Positions 17,106 to 24,444 of a DNA stretch of 33,547 bases are shown here, in pieces. The notes under the pieces were generated by a model, which saw nothing but the letters and a program-made list of their open reading frames with translations, did not search any database and was not told the origin of the DNA. Both the position numbers and the translations under genes were made by a program. Position 1 is the stretch's first letter. Each line of letters opens with the position of its first letter. The stretch is from contig CAMOPX010000019.1 of assembly GCA_946622415.1 (NCBI GenBank), positions 1 to 33,547 on the forward strand, read 5' to 3'. This stretch comes from an uncultured bacterium (lineage in GTDB: Bacteria > Cyanobacteriota > Vampirovibrionia > Gastranaerophilales > Gastranaerophilaceae).

Positions 17106-18097
17106 TTTGGTTTTTTATCTAATTTTTTCGGGTATTTTTCAAAAAAGTTCGGATATTGTTTTATATAATCATCTAAATCAGAGCAAAATGCTTCAAAATC
17201 AAGAGAAACCCCTTCTTTAATCGGTGAAATTCTCAAATTATAACAATGCATTATACTTTTTGCTAACATGTTTGCAACAGAATCATTTCCTCTCATATAT
17301 GGGCATTCTTGTGAAATCAACCATTGAATTGTAGCACAGGTTTCAAGTATTTCTTTTTCTGTCGGATTTTCTTTTGATAATAATTCTGTGTATGCTTCTT
17401 GACATAATTCCAGATTGCTTTTTTCTGCGACATTGTCATTATCATCAATCCAGCCGTAGTGTACAAGGATTTTATCTTTATCTGTTTTTCCTGAATACTC
17501 GTCATCGTAGAATGAAATGTAACCAATATTAGCATCCGGATATTTTTTAGAGGATTTTGGTATAAATCTGGGATTCTTTATATTGCCTTTAGCTTTTAAT
17601 TTTTGTTCATATTTATCAAAATATTCTATACTTCCTCTCCAAGCAGTATCATTTCTCTTTATCAAAGCTGCGGAAAAACCTCGTCCGTCTCTTTTTTCTC
17701 CGTATCTGAAATCATCGTTTATTTTTGAGATTTCATCGCATAAATAACCATCTAAAATTTTAAAAAAGCCCGTTTTATCTTTTATCATTTTAGATATTTC
17801 AAAACAAAGCTCCATCATATCTTTAGCCCAATAGCGGTTTTCTTTGTATCCTTTCATTCTGATAAAAAAACATTCGGGAGTGATTGTGGATTCTTCTTTT
17901 TTTCTGCCTGTAAAATTTAAAAATATGTTTTGTGAAAACGGAATATTTTTAGTATCTGATTTAAGTGAACAAGAAGCGGTTTTTACAAAAACATCTTGTG
18001 AGTGTGCGTAATGTTTAATTGTATTTTGATAGCTATCAGATTTGCGATTATTGATGCTTTTGCAACGACTATTTATTTTTTGACCTATTTTAATCAT
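17102..18097 (-). CDS. Unknown protein with F-x-G leader and C-terminal PY-x-RG module
   Basis: A 331-aa protein I do not recognise. The first 60 residues are polar, basic and free of a signal peptide or membrane segment, ending in LNFTGRKKEES (F62-T63-G64). The repeat proteins at 28311-30035 carry an F-x-G at nearly the same distance from their N-terminus. The middle (100-230) looks globular alpha/beta with many aromatic and charged residues. The C-terminal part (about 255-325) starts QWLISQ and PYMRGND (W259, P266, Y267, R269, G270) and continues as helices, a pattern that suggests a compact helical module. It lies 53 nt downstream of dxr on the same strand, so read-through is possible. No ribosome site is visible before the ATG. 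Its stop overlaps that of secA. Confidence 0.65.
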   Translation of the reverse strand: MIKIGQKINSRCKSINNRKSDSYQNTIKHYAHSQDVFVKTASCSLKSDTKNIPFSQNIFLNFTGRKKEESTITPECFFIRMKGYKENRYWAKDMMELCFEISKMIKDKTGFFKILDGYLCDEISKINDDFRYGEKRDGRGFSAALIKRNDTAWRGSIEYFDKYEQKLKAKGNIKNPRFIPKSSKKYPDANIGYISFYDDEYSGKTDKDKILVHYGWIDDNDNVAEKSNLELCQEAYTELLSKENPTEKEILETCATIQWLISQECPYMRGNDSVANMLAKSIMHCYNLRISPIKEGVSLDFEAFCSDLDDYIKQYPNFFEKYPKKLDKKPN

Positions 18098-18150
18098 ATT
18101 AAATTAAAACATGTGAATAAAATATTTTGCAAAAATAAATAAACTAAAAT

Positions 18151-19281
18151 CTATGCTAATTTTTCTCTGATTAATCTATCTGCTTCAAAAATCTCATCTA
18201 TACCGGGGTCTTGGATGTTGTTTGTTTTTTCAATTTCTTTTGTCACAATTTTTTCTATATCAAGAAAAGATATTTCACCTCTTAAAAATTTATAAACTGC
18301 TGCTTCGTTGGCTGCGTTTAATATGGCAGGCATGATACCTTTTTCTTTCCCGCATTCAATTGTTAATTTTAAAAGCGGAAATTTTTCATAATCGGGTTCA
18401 AAAAATTCAAGCTTTTGATTAAACGGAGAAAAACTGTCGGATTTGATTCCTTTGAATCTATTGGGATATGAAAGAGCGTACTGAATGGGTATGTGCATAG
18501 AAGGTACTCCCATTTGCGCCAAAAAAGAACCGTCATTAAATTCTACAAATGAATGCACAATACTTTGCGGATGAATAACGACCTTTATATTTTCATAATC
18601 AAAATCATAAAGATGATGTGCTTCAATAACCTCTAATCCTTTATTGACAAGCGTTGCACAATCGACAGTGATTTTTTTGCCCATTGACCATCTCGGGTGA
18701 TTCAAGGCTTCTTTTACCGTAAATTTTTTCATTTCTTCTCTTGTATTATTGAGAAAAGGTCCGCCTGAAGCCGTTATCCAGAGTCTTTTTGCAAAAGGAT
18801 TGTTTATTTTGCCAAGACATTGTAATATTGCAGAGTGCTCCGAATCAATAGGCAAAATATCCGTATTATTTTTCCTTGCTTCTTTTATAACGATATCACC
18901 CGCCATAACCAGTGTTTCTTTGTTTGCAAGAGCTACTGTTTTTTTATTTTTAATTGCTTCTAATGTTGCTCTGACCGATACTATTCCGTTTGTGGCACTG
19001 ACCAGGATATCGTAATCGGGGATTTGTGCGAGCTTAATCAATCCTTCTTCGCCATAATATATTTCAATATTGTTAAATTCTTTTTTTATATCGTTAATTT
19101 TATTTTTATCTTTTATACAAACGAATTCGGGCTTAAATTTTTTAATTTGTTCTTTTAAAAGTTCAATATTATTTCCGCAGGCGAGTGCTTTTATATTAAA
19201 TTTATCGCTTAATTTTTCAACTACCTCTAATGTTTGAACTCCGATTGAACCGGTTGATCCGAGAATGATTATATTTTTCAT
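18151..19281 (-). CDS. dxr: 1-deoxy-D-xylulose-5-phosphate reductoisomerase
   Basis: Second enzyme of the MEP pathway: converts DXP to 2-C-methyl-D-erythritol 4-phosphate with NADPH and a divalent metal. The N-terminal Rossmann motif is GSTGSIG. The catalytic and metal region reads PIDSEHSAI, then ASGGPF, HPRWSMG and NKGLEVIEAH, then HPQSIVHS and the flexible-loop residues. Length (376 aa) fits the family. The ATG is one base after the stop of the preceding 108-aa gene, so the two are translationally coupled. The operon therefore runs from the 119-aa unknown through the 108-aa Cys protein to dxr. Confidence 0.97.
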   Translation of the reverse strand: MKNIIILGSTGSIGVQTLEVVEKLSDKFNIKALACGNNIELLKEQIKKFKPEFVCIKDKNKINDIKKEFNNIEIYYGEEGLIKLAQIPDYDILVSATNGIVSVRATLEAIKNKKTVALANKETLVMAGDIVIKEARKNNTDILPIDSEHSAILQCLGKINNPFAKRLWITASGGPFLNNTREEMKKFTVKEALNHPRWSMGKKITVDCATLVNKGLEVIEAHHLYDFDYENIKVVIHPQSIVHSFVEFNDGSFLAQMGVPSMHIPIQYALSYPNRFKGIKSDSFSPFNQKLEFFEPDYEKFPLLKLTIECGKEKGIMPAILNAANEAAVYKFLRGEISFLDIEKIVTKEIEKTNNIQDPGIDEIFEADRLIREKLA

Positions 19282-19282
19282 T

Positions 19283-19609
19283 TTAATTATCTTCTTTTAA
19301 TTTGTCTTGCTTTATGAAATCACACATATTTTCAAGTCTTTTTTCTTCCATGTTTTTCATAAAGTCTTCTATATTTTTTACTTTACCGAGTTTTAGGGCA
19401 AGTTCATACATCAAAACGCAGTCGTTACAGAGTCGATACTTTGAATATTGAATAGAACCTGCAAGACAAGCAGTTTTGGCACATGCACTGCAATCGAACA
19501 TTTCAAACTCCGAATCAGGATTTTCTTCTATGTCATCAAGCTTCATTTGCAAAACGACCGCCTGCATATCAGAGATTATTTGTTCGCTTTCGTTATTGAT
19601 TTTGTTCAT
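19283..19609 (-). CDS. Small Cys-cluster (zinc-ribbon-like) protein
   Basis: A 108-aa soluble protein with five cysteines in the pattern C40-x2-C43-x4-C48 and C61-x2-C64, suggestive of a zinc site or possibly an Fe-S site. Flanking regions are acidic helices. No named family recognised. The ATG is preceded by AAAGG. The gene overlaps the 3' end of the upstream 119-aa gene by 17 nt and is followed after one base by the dxr ATG, so the three genes are tightly coupled. It might be a regulator or a protein partner in the same step, but nothing in the sequence defines this. Confidence 0.7.
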   Translation of the reverse strand: MNKINNESEQIISDMQAVVLQMKLDDIEENPDSEFEMFDCSACAKTACLAGSIQYSKYRLCNDCVLMYELALKLGKVKNIEDFMKNMEEKRLENMCDFIKQDKLKEDN

Positions 19610-19952
19610 TATCTGCCTTTAAACTGGTGTATATACCTTGCATTATATTCTGAAAATCTTGTTCTTGCAAGCTTGATGCACTTTTAAATATTCTGTTTAT
19701 GGGTAGATTTTTATCATACCATCTTCTTTTATAACTTTGCGCATACAAACCCAATACCCTTTCTATTCCTAAACTTAAAGGAACCTCGGGTAATTCTCTT
19801 GAATTAACTTTTATTGCTTCAATAATTTTCAGAACTTCTCTTGCAATATCGTAATGAGATTGCAGTGAAAGCTCTTTTAATATTGACAATACCCCATCCG
19901 CATATGGTTTTGAATCATACCAGCGTTTTTGCGTATAATTATTACTATCCAT
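19593..19952 (-). CDS. Small unknown protein with two RWYD motifs
   Basis: A 119-aa soluble protein when read from the ATG at 19952; the frame stays open to a TTG at 20006, but neither start has a clear ribosome site. The motif RWYD occurs twice, at residues 10-13 (KRWYDSKP) and 77-80 (RRWYDKNLP). Between them are two helices rich in Leu/Ile with SRELPEVP. This suggests an internal duplication or two copies of a binding motif. It is the first gene of the unit leading to dxr and overlaps the next gene by 17 nt. I recognise no family. Confidence 0.65.
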   Translation of the reverse strand: MDSNNYTQKRWYDSKPYADGVLSILKELSLQSHYDIAREVLKIIEAIKVNSRELPEVPLSLGIERVLGLYAQSYKRRWYDKNLPINRIFKSASSLQEQDFQNIMQGIYTSLKADNEQNQ

Positions 19953-20091
19953 AATTGAATTATAAAACTTGGATTTAATATCGGCAATTTTGTAACATAT
20001 ATTCAAATTTTTGATTTGTAAACTTTTGTTACATCAATACAAATTTTACTAAATTTTTTTTAAAAAATGCCGTCTATGAATCTTGTAAAGG

Positions 20092-20119
20092 TTGACAATG
20101 GATTAAATTTTATTAAGTT
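20092..20119 (+). promoter_or_regulatory. Possible promoter of the 170-aa gene
   Basis: A perfect TTGACA at 20092-20097 is followed after 16 nt by a weak TAAGTT (20114-20119). A short leader with AAGGAA then precedes the ATG at 20140. The -10 is poor. Confidence 0.35.
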
Positions 20120-20139
20120 AGGAAGAAAAGGAATAAATT

Positions 20140-20652
20140 ATGTCTGTTAATTCTGTTTCTATAGGTATGAATGGTACTCAATGGGGTGCTTATAAACAAA
20201 AATTATCTGAAGCGACTAAAGCAAAACTCGCTGAATTAAATATTCCATATAATGACAATATGACGGAAGCTCAGGCAAGAAGTCTTATTGCTGAGGCACT
20301 TGCCAAGCAAGCTCAAAACAAAAACAAATTTAATAATCAAAACGGTAGGCCTTCAAATGACCCTATGATGGAGCAAGCAAAACAACTTGCCATGAAATTG
20401 GGTATAAGTGTCAAGGAAGACGCTAATTTTTTGGATTTATTGACTGAAATTGAAGATGCATTAGAAAAAAAGATTAAGGAAAATCAGAATAATGTTGATA
20501 TGCTCTATGAATTAAAAGCATACAGCAGTCAATTGGCAACGTTGCAACAAATGACATCTCAAGGAACCGTATCTGCTAACCCTACTAATGAAGCATTAAT
20601 GATGAGTCTTGAAATGCTCAGCCAATATAATCAAAGTCTTTTAAACAAATAA
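20140..20652 (+). CDS. Small helical protein of unknown function
   Basis: A 170-aa soluble, helix-rich protein with no signal peptide or cysteine. The N-terminus (SVNSVSIGMNGTQWGAYKQ) precedes a repeated helical theme: two segments of similar design, KAKLAELNIPYNDNMTEAQ near 28-46 and MKLGISVKEDANFLDLLTE near 85-103, each a helix, a short hydrophobic turn and an acidic start of the next helix, and an Asn/Gln-rich linker between them. It has a strong AAGGAA ribosome site and probably its own promoter, so it may be well expressed. The gene is monocistronic and its stop codon directly abuts the stop of the convergent secreted protein with no base between. I recognise no family. Confidence 0.7.
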   Translation: MSVNSVSIGMNGTQWGAYKQKLSEATKAKLAELNIPYNDNMTEAQARSLIAEALAKQAQNKNKFNNQNGRPSNDPMMEQAKQLAMKLGISVKEDANFLDLLTEIEDALEKKIKENQNNVDMLYELKAYSSQLATLQQMTSQGTVSANPTNEALMMSLEMLSQYNQSLLNK

Positions 20653-21396
20653 TCAGAAAAAATAAATATTCGTGCTGAAATTTATGCTTTCGCTTGTCGA
20701 ACCGTCATTATTTCTTGTGTAACCTGCATAAATATTAAAATCGGCTGATTTTGATTTAAAAGGTGAAACAGCAAAACTTATATCATGGTCTGAAGATTTT
20801 GTTAATGTATTCATTTTATTTATAAAACTTATTGAAAATTTATCGTTAAATTTCACGGACGGCGTGAAATAAACTTTTTTAGATATGGGATTTTGGTCTA
20901 AACCTCTTAAATTTGTTTCTAAACCCGATGAAAATGTCAGTTTATCGGTTATTGAATATTCTATGCCTGTTTTAAATTTGTAATCGTCGGAATTATATTT
21001 GTTTTTGAATTTGTATGTATCTTGTATTGCGTTTAGTTTTTTGGAAATTCTTATTGTTGTTTTTGTATCTTCTTTTTTAAATGATTCTTTGTATGCTTTT
21101 ATATCGTTACTTTCTATCTTGAGTTTAAATATATCGCTTTCATCATTTTCCAGTGTTATCTTGTTTTCTTCCGCAAGTTCTTCTTCTTTTAATTTTTTTT
21201 CGTGTTTAATTCTTTTTGCTTCTTCTTTTGCTGCTTCTTTTTCTTCAAAATCCAAAATTGAAGCATATTCAATTAAATAATCAAAATATTCCTGCGAATA
21301 TAGAAAATCATTATTGTTTTCTTCTTGTTGTGGTTTAGCATATACCGAAGAAAACAAAAAACATATAATAAATAAAATTACTTTAAAATTTTTCAT
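20653..21396 (-). CDS. Secreted beta-rich protein, probable small outer-membrane barrel
   Basis: A 247-aa exported protein. Signal peptide 1-20 ends VYA before KPQ. Residues 45-90 are a highly charged Glu/Lys helix (probable coiled coil). Residues about 115-247 alternate polar and hydrophobic positions in strands such as FKTGIEYSI, LTFSSGLETNL, VYFTPSVKF, FSISFIN, ISFAVSPF and FNIYAGYT, separated by short turns, and the chain ends in Phe (NIYFF), the usual last residue of outer-membrane barrels. About eight strands can be counted, fitting a small barrel whose periplasmic coiled coil could reach toward the cell wall. That reading is inference from pattern; no family is recognised. The C-terminal end abuts the convergent gene without spacing. 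Confidence 0.65.
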   Translation of the reverse strand: MKNFKVILFIICFLFSSVYAKPQQEENNNDFLYSQEYFDYLIEYASILDFEEKEAAKEEAKRIKHEKKLKEEELAEENKITLENDESDIFKLKIESNDIKAYKESFKKEDTKTTIRISKKLNAIQDTYKFKNKYNSDDYKFKTGIEYSITDKLTFSSGLETNLRGLDQNPISKKVYFTPSVKFNDKFSISFINKMNTLTKSSDHDISFAVSPFKSKSADFNIYAGYTRNNDGSTSESINFSTNIYFF

Positions 21397-21468
21397 AGCT
21401 AAACAATAATATTACAAACAAATTAATTTAATAATATTTTGTTGCATAATTAATCGAAATTCATCTTT

Positions 21469-22479
21469 TTATTTGAATTTTTCAATGGATTTTTCGATTT
21501 GCTTTATTTTTTCCATAGCTAATCCCGAATCTATTGTTTTTTGCGCTATTTTTATTCCATCCATAATAGATGATGCATTTTTTGAAATATATAAAGATAA
21601 TGCGGAGTTTAAAATAATAGTATAATAAGGCGCGTCTTTGATTTTGCCATCAAACACTTTCTTTGTTATTTCAAGAGATTCTTTATTGTTTTCGGTTTTG
21701 ATTTTATCAATTGAATAGTTTGGCAAATCCAATAATTCCGAACTTAAAGTATATGTAAAAATCTTATTTTTCCAAGCTTCCGCTATGGTATTTTCTTTGT
21801 CTAAGGTAGCATACGGCAATCCTTGAGCGGAAGTTAGCGTTATTGTATTGTCATATTTTAAAAGGAGAGCTAATTTTGCTGTTTTTTGTACGTCATCCGT
21901 GTTTGACGTGCCTATCATATTGTTTTTTATTCCGAACGGGTTTAAAAAACAGTCAATAAAATCAAATATATTTTCAAAATCAAAGTTTTTTCTTATTTCG
22001 TTTGTATACTTAAGATATTTTTCGTCTTTATCCAAATAATAATAGCAAAAATTTGTTTCTTCCAAATTATCCAAAAATTCTCGAGAATAGTTTTGCCCTT
22101 GAATGGCGTAGGTTTTAAATGTATCCGTATTATTAAATTTATCAGTTGCATATTTTATTGTTGTGACATTGTTTGCGGAATTAATTACGTCTACTGCAAA
22201 ATAAACATCTAAGTATTCATTACAATAAGATGTTGATATTGTTTGAAACGCATTTTTAAATTCGCTTGTAGGTTTTTTAACGGCATCCGTACTTGCTTCT
22301 ATTATCGCTTGAAGTGTTTCTTCCGTTTTAACAATTTTTTGAAGTGCGACAATAAATGCGGTTGATGTAATTTCCCCCGATAACCCCTGATAAATTTCGT
22401 CAAATATTTCTCTTGCTTCTATTTGTTCAAGAACAACTTTATTATTTTCAAGAATATCTTTTGTAATTTCTTTAATCAT
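21469..22479 (-). CDS. TrpD-like (anthranilate phosphoribosyltransferase fold) pseudoenzyme
   Basis: A 336-aa protein whose two ends match the TrpD/YbiB family. The N-terminal helical domain has GLSGEITSTAFIVALQKI, and the C-terminal half reads NPFGIKNNMIGT, LTSAQGLPYATL, TIAEAWKNKIFTYTL, LDLPNYSI and a final ILNSALSLYI helix followed by a DSG-x-A motif, in family order. The middle lacks the signature loops: no GTGGD (PRPP binding) and no KHGNR-type loop. Instead residues about 95-165 are unrelated Asn/Asp/Tyr-rich sequence. It is therefore unlikely to use PRPP. No other trp gene is nearby. No ribosome site is obvious before the ATG. Family relation confident, loss of catalysis a strong inference, present role unknown. 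Confidence 0.75.
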   Translation of the reverse strand: MIKEITKDILENNKVVLEQIEAREIFDEIYQGLSGEITSTAFIVALQKIVKTEETLQAIIEASTDAVKKPTSEFKNAFQTISTSYCNEYLDVYFAVDVINSANNVTTIKYATDKFNNTDTFKTYAIQGQNYSREFLDNLEETNFCYYYLDKDEKYLKYTNEIRKNFDFENIFDFIDCFLNPFGIKNNMIGTSNTDDVQKTAKLALLLKYDNTITLTSAQGLPYATLDKENTIAEAWKNKIFTYTLSSELLDLPNYSIDKIKTENNKESLEITKKVFDGKIKDAPYYTIILNSALSLYISKNASSIMDGIKIAQKTIDSGLAMEKIKQIEKSIEKFK

Positions 22480-22509
22480 ATTTTAATAATATAACATATT
22501 ATTGCAGGA

Positions 22510-22541
22510 GTTATAGAAAAAATTAAAATTTTTCCTATAAC
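22510..22541. other. AT-rich hairpin
   Basis: GTTATAG and AAAAATT (22510-22524) pair with AATTTTT and CTATAAC (22527-22541) with one interrupting base. It is in the 5' leader of the minus-strand TrpD-like gene and could fold in either transcript. Confidence 0.5.
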
Positions 22542-22616
22542 TTTGAGGAACGGTTTCAATCGAGATTATATAATATCTCACATACAACCTTGATTTTCAC
22601 ACTTTTAGTCGTGTTT

Positions 22617-22652
22617 AAAAAAGCTCGAAAAAATTTTATTTTTCGGCTTTTT
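22617..22652. terminator. Terminator-like hairpin between divergent genes
   Basis: AAAAAGC-T-CGAAAAA pairs with TTTTTCG-GCTTTTT with a single bulged T, giving a 14-bp stem with A and T runs on both sides. It precedes rpsP and lies upstream of the divergent TrpD-like gene, an odd position for a terminator. Confidence 0.6.
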
Positions 22653-22774
22653 GGCACACTCTTTTTGTGACAAAATATTAAATTTTAAAATAAATAAATA
22701 AGAGGTGCTTGCAAAATATTTATGTTTATTGTTTGATAAGATTAAGACAAGTACAAAAAAAGGAATTTAACAAA

Positions 22775-23125
22775 GTGGTCAAATTAAGATTAAAAAGACT
22801 TGGTTACAAAAAGAACCCGAGCTACAGAATAATCGCTATTGATAGTCGTGCAAAAAGAGAAGGTGCACCTATTGAAGAATTGGGATATTACAATCCTAAA
22901 TCAAAAGAAATGAAATTGAATGTAGAAAGCGCAAAAGCAAGATTAGCTCAAGGTGCACAAGCTACTCCTACTGTAATGTACCTTATCAACAATGCAAATG
23001 CAGACGGTACATTGAATTACAAAAAATCAGAAAAAGTTAAAATTTCTAAAAAAGCACAAGCAAAATTAGACGCTGAAAAAGAAGCGGCCGCGCAAGCTGA
23101 AGCACCTGCTGAAGCTGAGGCTTAA
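22775..23125 (+). CDS. rpsP: Ribosomal protein S16
   Basis: Small-subunit ribosomal protein needed for 30S assembly. The conserved start of the family (VKLRLKRLGYKKNPSYRI) begins at a GTG at 22775 with AAAGGAA about 9 nt upstream; the longer in-frame TTG at 22709 would add 22 residues absent from S16 proteins. The product is 116 aa. Residues 1-80 are the conserved domain with RDGRPIEELGYYNP-type motif (here REGAPIEELGYYNP). The last 35 residues are a Lys, then Ala/Glu tail, common in low-GC lineages. It is followed by a strong terminator. trmD and rplS, often downstream, are absent here. Confidence 0.97.
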   Translation: MVKLRLKRLGYKKNPSYRIIAIDSRAKREGAPIEELGYYNPKSKEMKLNVESAKARLAQGAQATPTVMYLINNANADGTLNYKKSEKVKISKKAQAKLDAEKEAAAQAEAPAEAEA

Positions 23126-23152
23126 TTTTGTTTTGTTTTAAAATAGAATTAA

Positions 23153-23182
23153 AAAAGCCTTAGAAAGTTTTCTAAGGCTTTT
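23153..23182 (+). terminator. Intrinsic terminator of rpsP
   Basis: AAAAGCCTTAGAAA (23153-23166) pairs with TTTCTAAGGCTTTT (23169-23182) with a tiny loop, then ATTTTT. It lies 28 nt after the rpsP stop and just before dapL. Confidence 0.92.
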
Positions 23183-23205
23183 ATTTTTAGATTAAGAGGA
23201 TTGTT

Positions 23206-24405
23206 ATGGAAAAAGTTGAAACTAAAATTAATATAAAACCGGCAGATAGAATTTTGAATCTGCCCAGATATATTTTTGCACAGCTGGCTGATATGAAACA
23301 GCAGGCTATTAAAAACGGTGTAGATGTTATAGATATTTCTATCGGAAACCCTGACGGTGCGACACCGGATCCTGTTGTAAGAGTTGCGGTTGAAGCTATT
23401 CAAAATCCTGCTAACCACGGATACCCTAATTTTAGAGGTAAAAAGGAACTCAGACTTGCAATTTCGGAATGGATGAAAAAAAGATATCATGTTGATATAG
23501 ACGCAGAAACCGAAGTTCAAACTTTAATTGGCGAAAAAGAGGGATTGGCAAATATCGCAATGACGTATACAAACCCCGGTGATATTAATATAATTCCCGA
23601 TCCTTATTACCCTGTTTTATGCAGAGGTACACTTATTGCGGGCGGTACACCTTATTTTGTGAATTTAAAAGAAGAAAACAGATTTTTGATAGATTTATCC
23701 GATATTCCTGTTGATATTGCAAAAAAAGCGAAAATGTTCTTCATAAATTACCCCAATAACCCCACAGGTGCCGTTGCGCCAAAAAGTTTTTTAAATGATG
23801 TAGTTAATTTCTGCCGTGAATACAATATCCTTTTGGTTTCGGATCTTGCATACGGCGAAGTTTGTTTTTCAAATTACAGACCATATTCTATCTTCTCTGT
23901 TGATGGTGCTAAGGATATAGCAATAGAGTTTCATTCCTTTACTAAAACCTTTAACATGGCAGGCTGGAGATGCGGTTTTGCAGTTGGAAACAAAGAATTT
24001 ATTTCCAATCTTTACGCAATGAAATCAAATATTGATTACGGTACTTCCACTATTGTTCAAGATGCTTGTATTCAAGCGCTAAAAATGCCGATTGATTATG
24101 TTAAAGGTATTATGGATAAATACGATGCGCGTCGCGAAATAGTTGCACAAGGTTTTACCGATTTAGGTTTTTATGCACCCAGAAGTGATGCAACGATGTA
24201 TTTTTGGATTAAAATTCCTTCAACCTTTAAATCTTCTATGGAATTTTGTAAATACGTTCTTGATAAAACAGGTGTTCTTTTGACTCCGGGCAGTGCATTC
24301 GGAAGTATGTCGGATGACCATTTCAGAGTGTCTTTGGTTCAGCCGATATTAAGGCTTGAAGAAGTATTTGAAAGATTCAAAAAAGCCGGAATTAAAAATG
24401 AATAA
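23206..24405 (+). CDS. dapL: LL-diaminopimelate aminotransferase
   Basis: PLP-dependent fold-type I aminotransferase, 399 aa, matching the group that converts tetrahydrodipicolinate directly to LL-diaminopimelate for lysine and peptidoglycan. Family blocks are present: ADRILNLP at the N-terminus, DISIGNPDGATP, GYPNFRGKKELR, PDPYYPV, FINYPNNPTGAV, the PLP lysine in SFTKTFNMAGWR (K247), and the C-terminal FRVSL with the substrate-binding Arg. DapL-type enzymes are found in cyanobacteria, plants, Chlamydiae and some anaerobes, consistent with the proposed lineage. A related alanine- or aspartate-type aminotransferase cannot be fully excluded from sequence alone. AAGAGGA ribosome site precedes the ATG; a terminator separates it from the convergent acyltransferase. 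Confidence 0.85.
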   Translation: MEKVETKINIKPADRILNLPRYIFAQLADMKQQAIKNGVDVIDISIGNPDGATPDPVVRVAVEAIQNPANHGYPNFRGKKELRLAISEWMKKRYHVDIDAETEVQTLIGEKEGLANIAMTYTNPGDINIIPDPYYPVLCRGTLIAGGTPYFVNLKEENRFLIDLSDIPVDIAKKAKMFFINYPNNPTGAVAPKSFLNDVVNFCREYNILLVSDLAYGEVCFSNYRPYSIFSVDGAKDIAIEFHSFTKTFNMAGWRCGFAVGNKEFISNLYAMKSNIDYGTSTIVQDACIQALKMPIDYVKGIMDKYDARREIVAQGFTDLGFYAPRSDATMYFWIKIPSTFKSSMEFCKYVLDKTGVLLTPGSAFGSMSDDHFRVSLVQPILRLEEVFERFKKAGIKNE

Positions 24406-24410
24406 ATAAT

Positions 24411-24444
24411 TTTAAGCCCTTTTGAATAAATAAAAGGGCTTAAA
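24411..24444. terminator. Bidirectional terminator between dapL and the acyltransferase
   Basis: TTTAAGCCCTTTT (24411-24423) pairs with AAAAGGGCTTAAA (24432-24444) around an 8-nt loop, followed by TTTTT. The stop codon of the minus-strand acyltransferase lies inside the right arm. Confidence 0.9.

Larger units (their letters stand above)
22480..22774. other. Divergent intergenic region with three hairpins
   Basis: The 295 nt between the TrpD-like gene and the true rpsP start contain no convincing gene. They hold an AT-rich hairpin at 22510-22541, a GAGAT/ATCTC palindromic core around TATATAAT at 22563-22580, and a terminator-like hairpin at 22617-22652. A TATAAT (22569-22574) is readable on the plus strand. 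An upstream SD-like AGAGGTG (22701-22707) precedes only a four-codon frame (ATG at 22722). Confidence 0.5.

Noticed and set aside
22709-22774. N-terminal extension of S16 from a TTG
   Set aside because: The added residues do not belong to S16, and a better ribosome site precedes the GTG at 22775.
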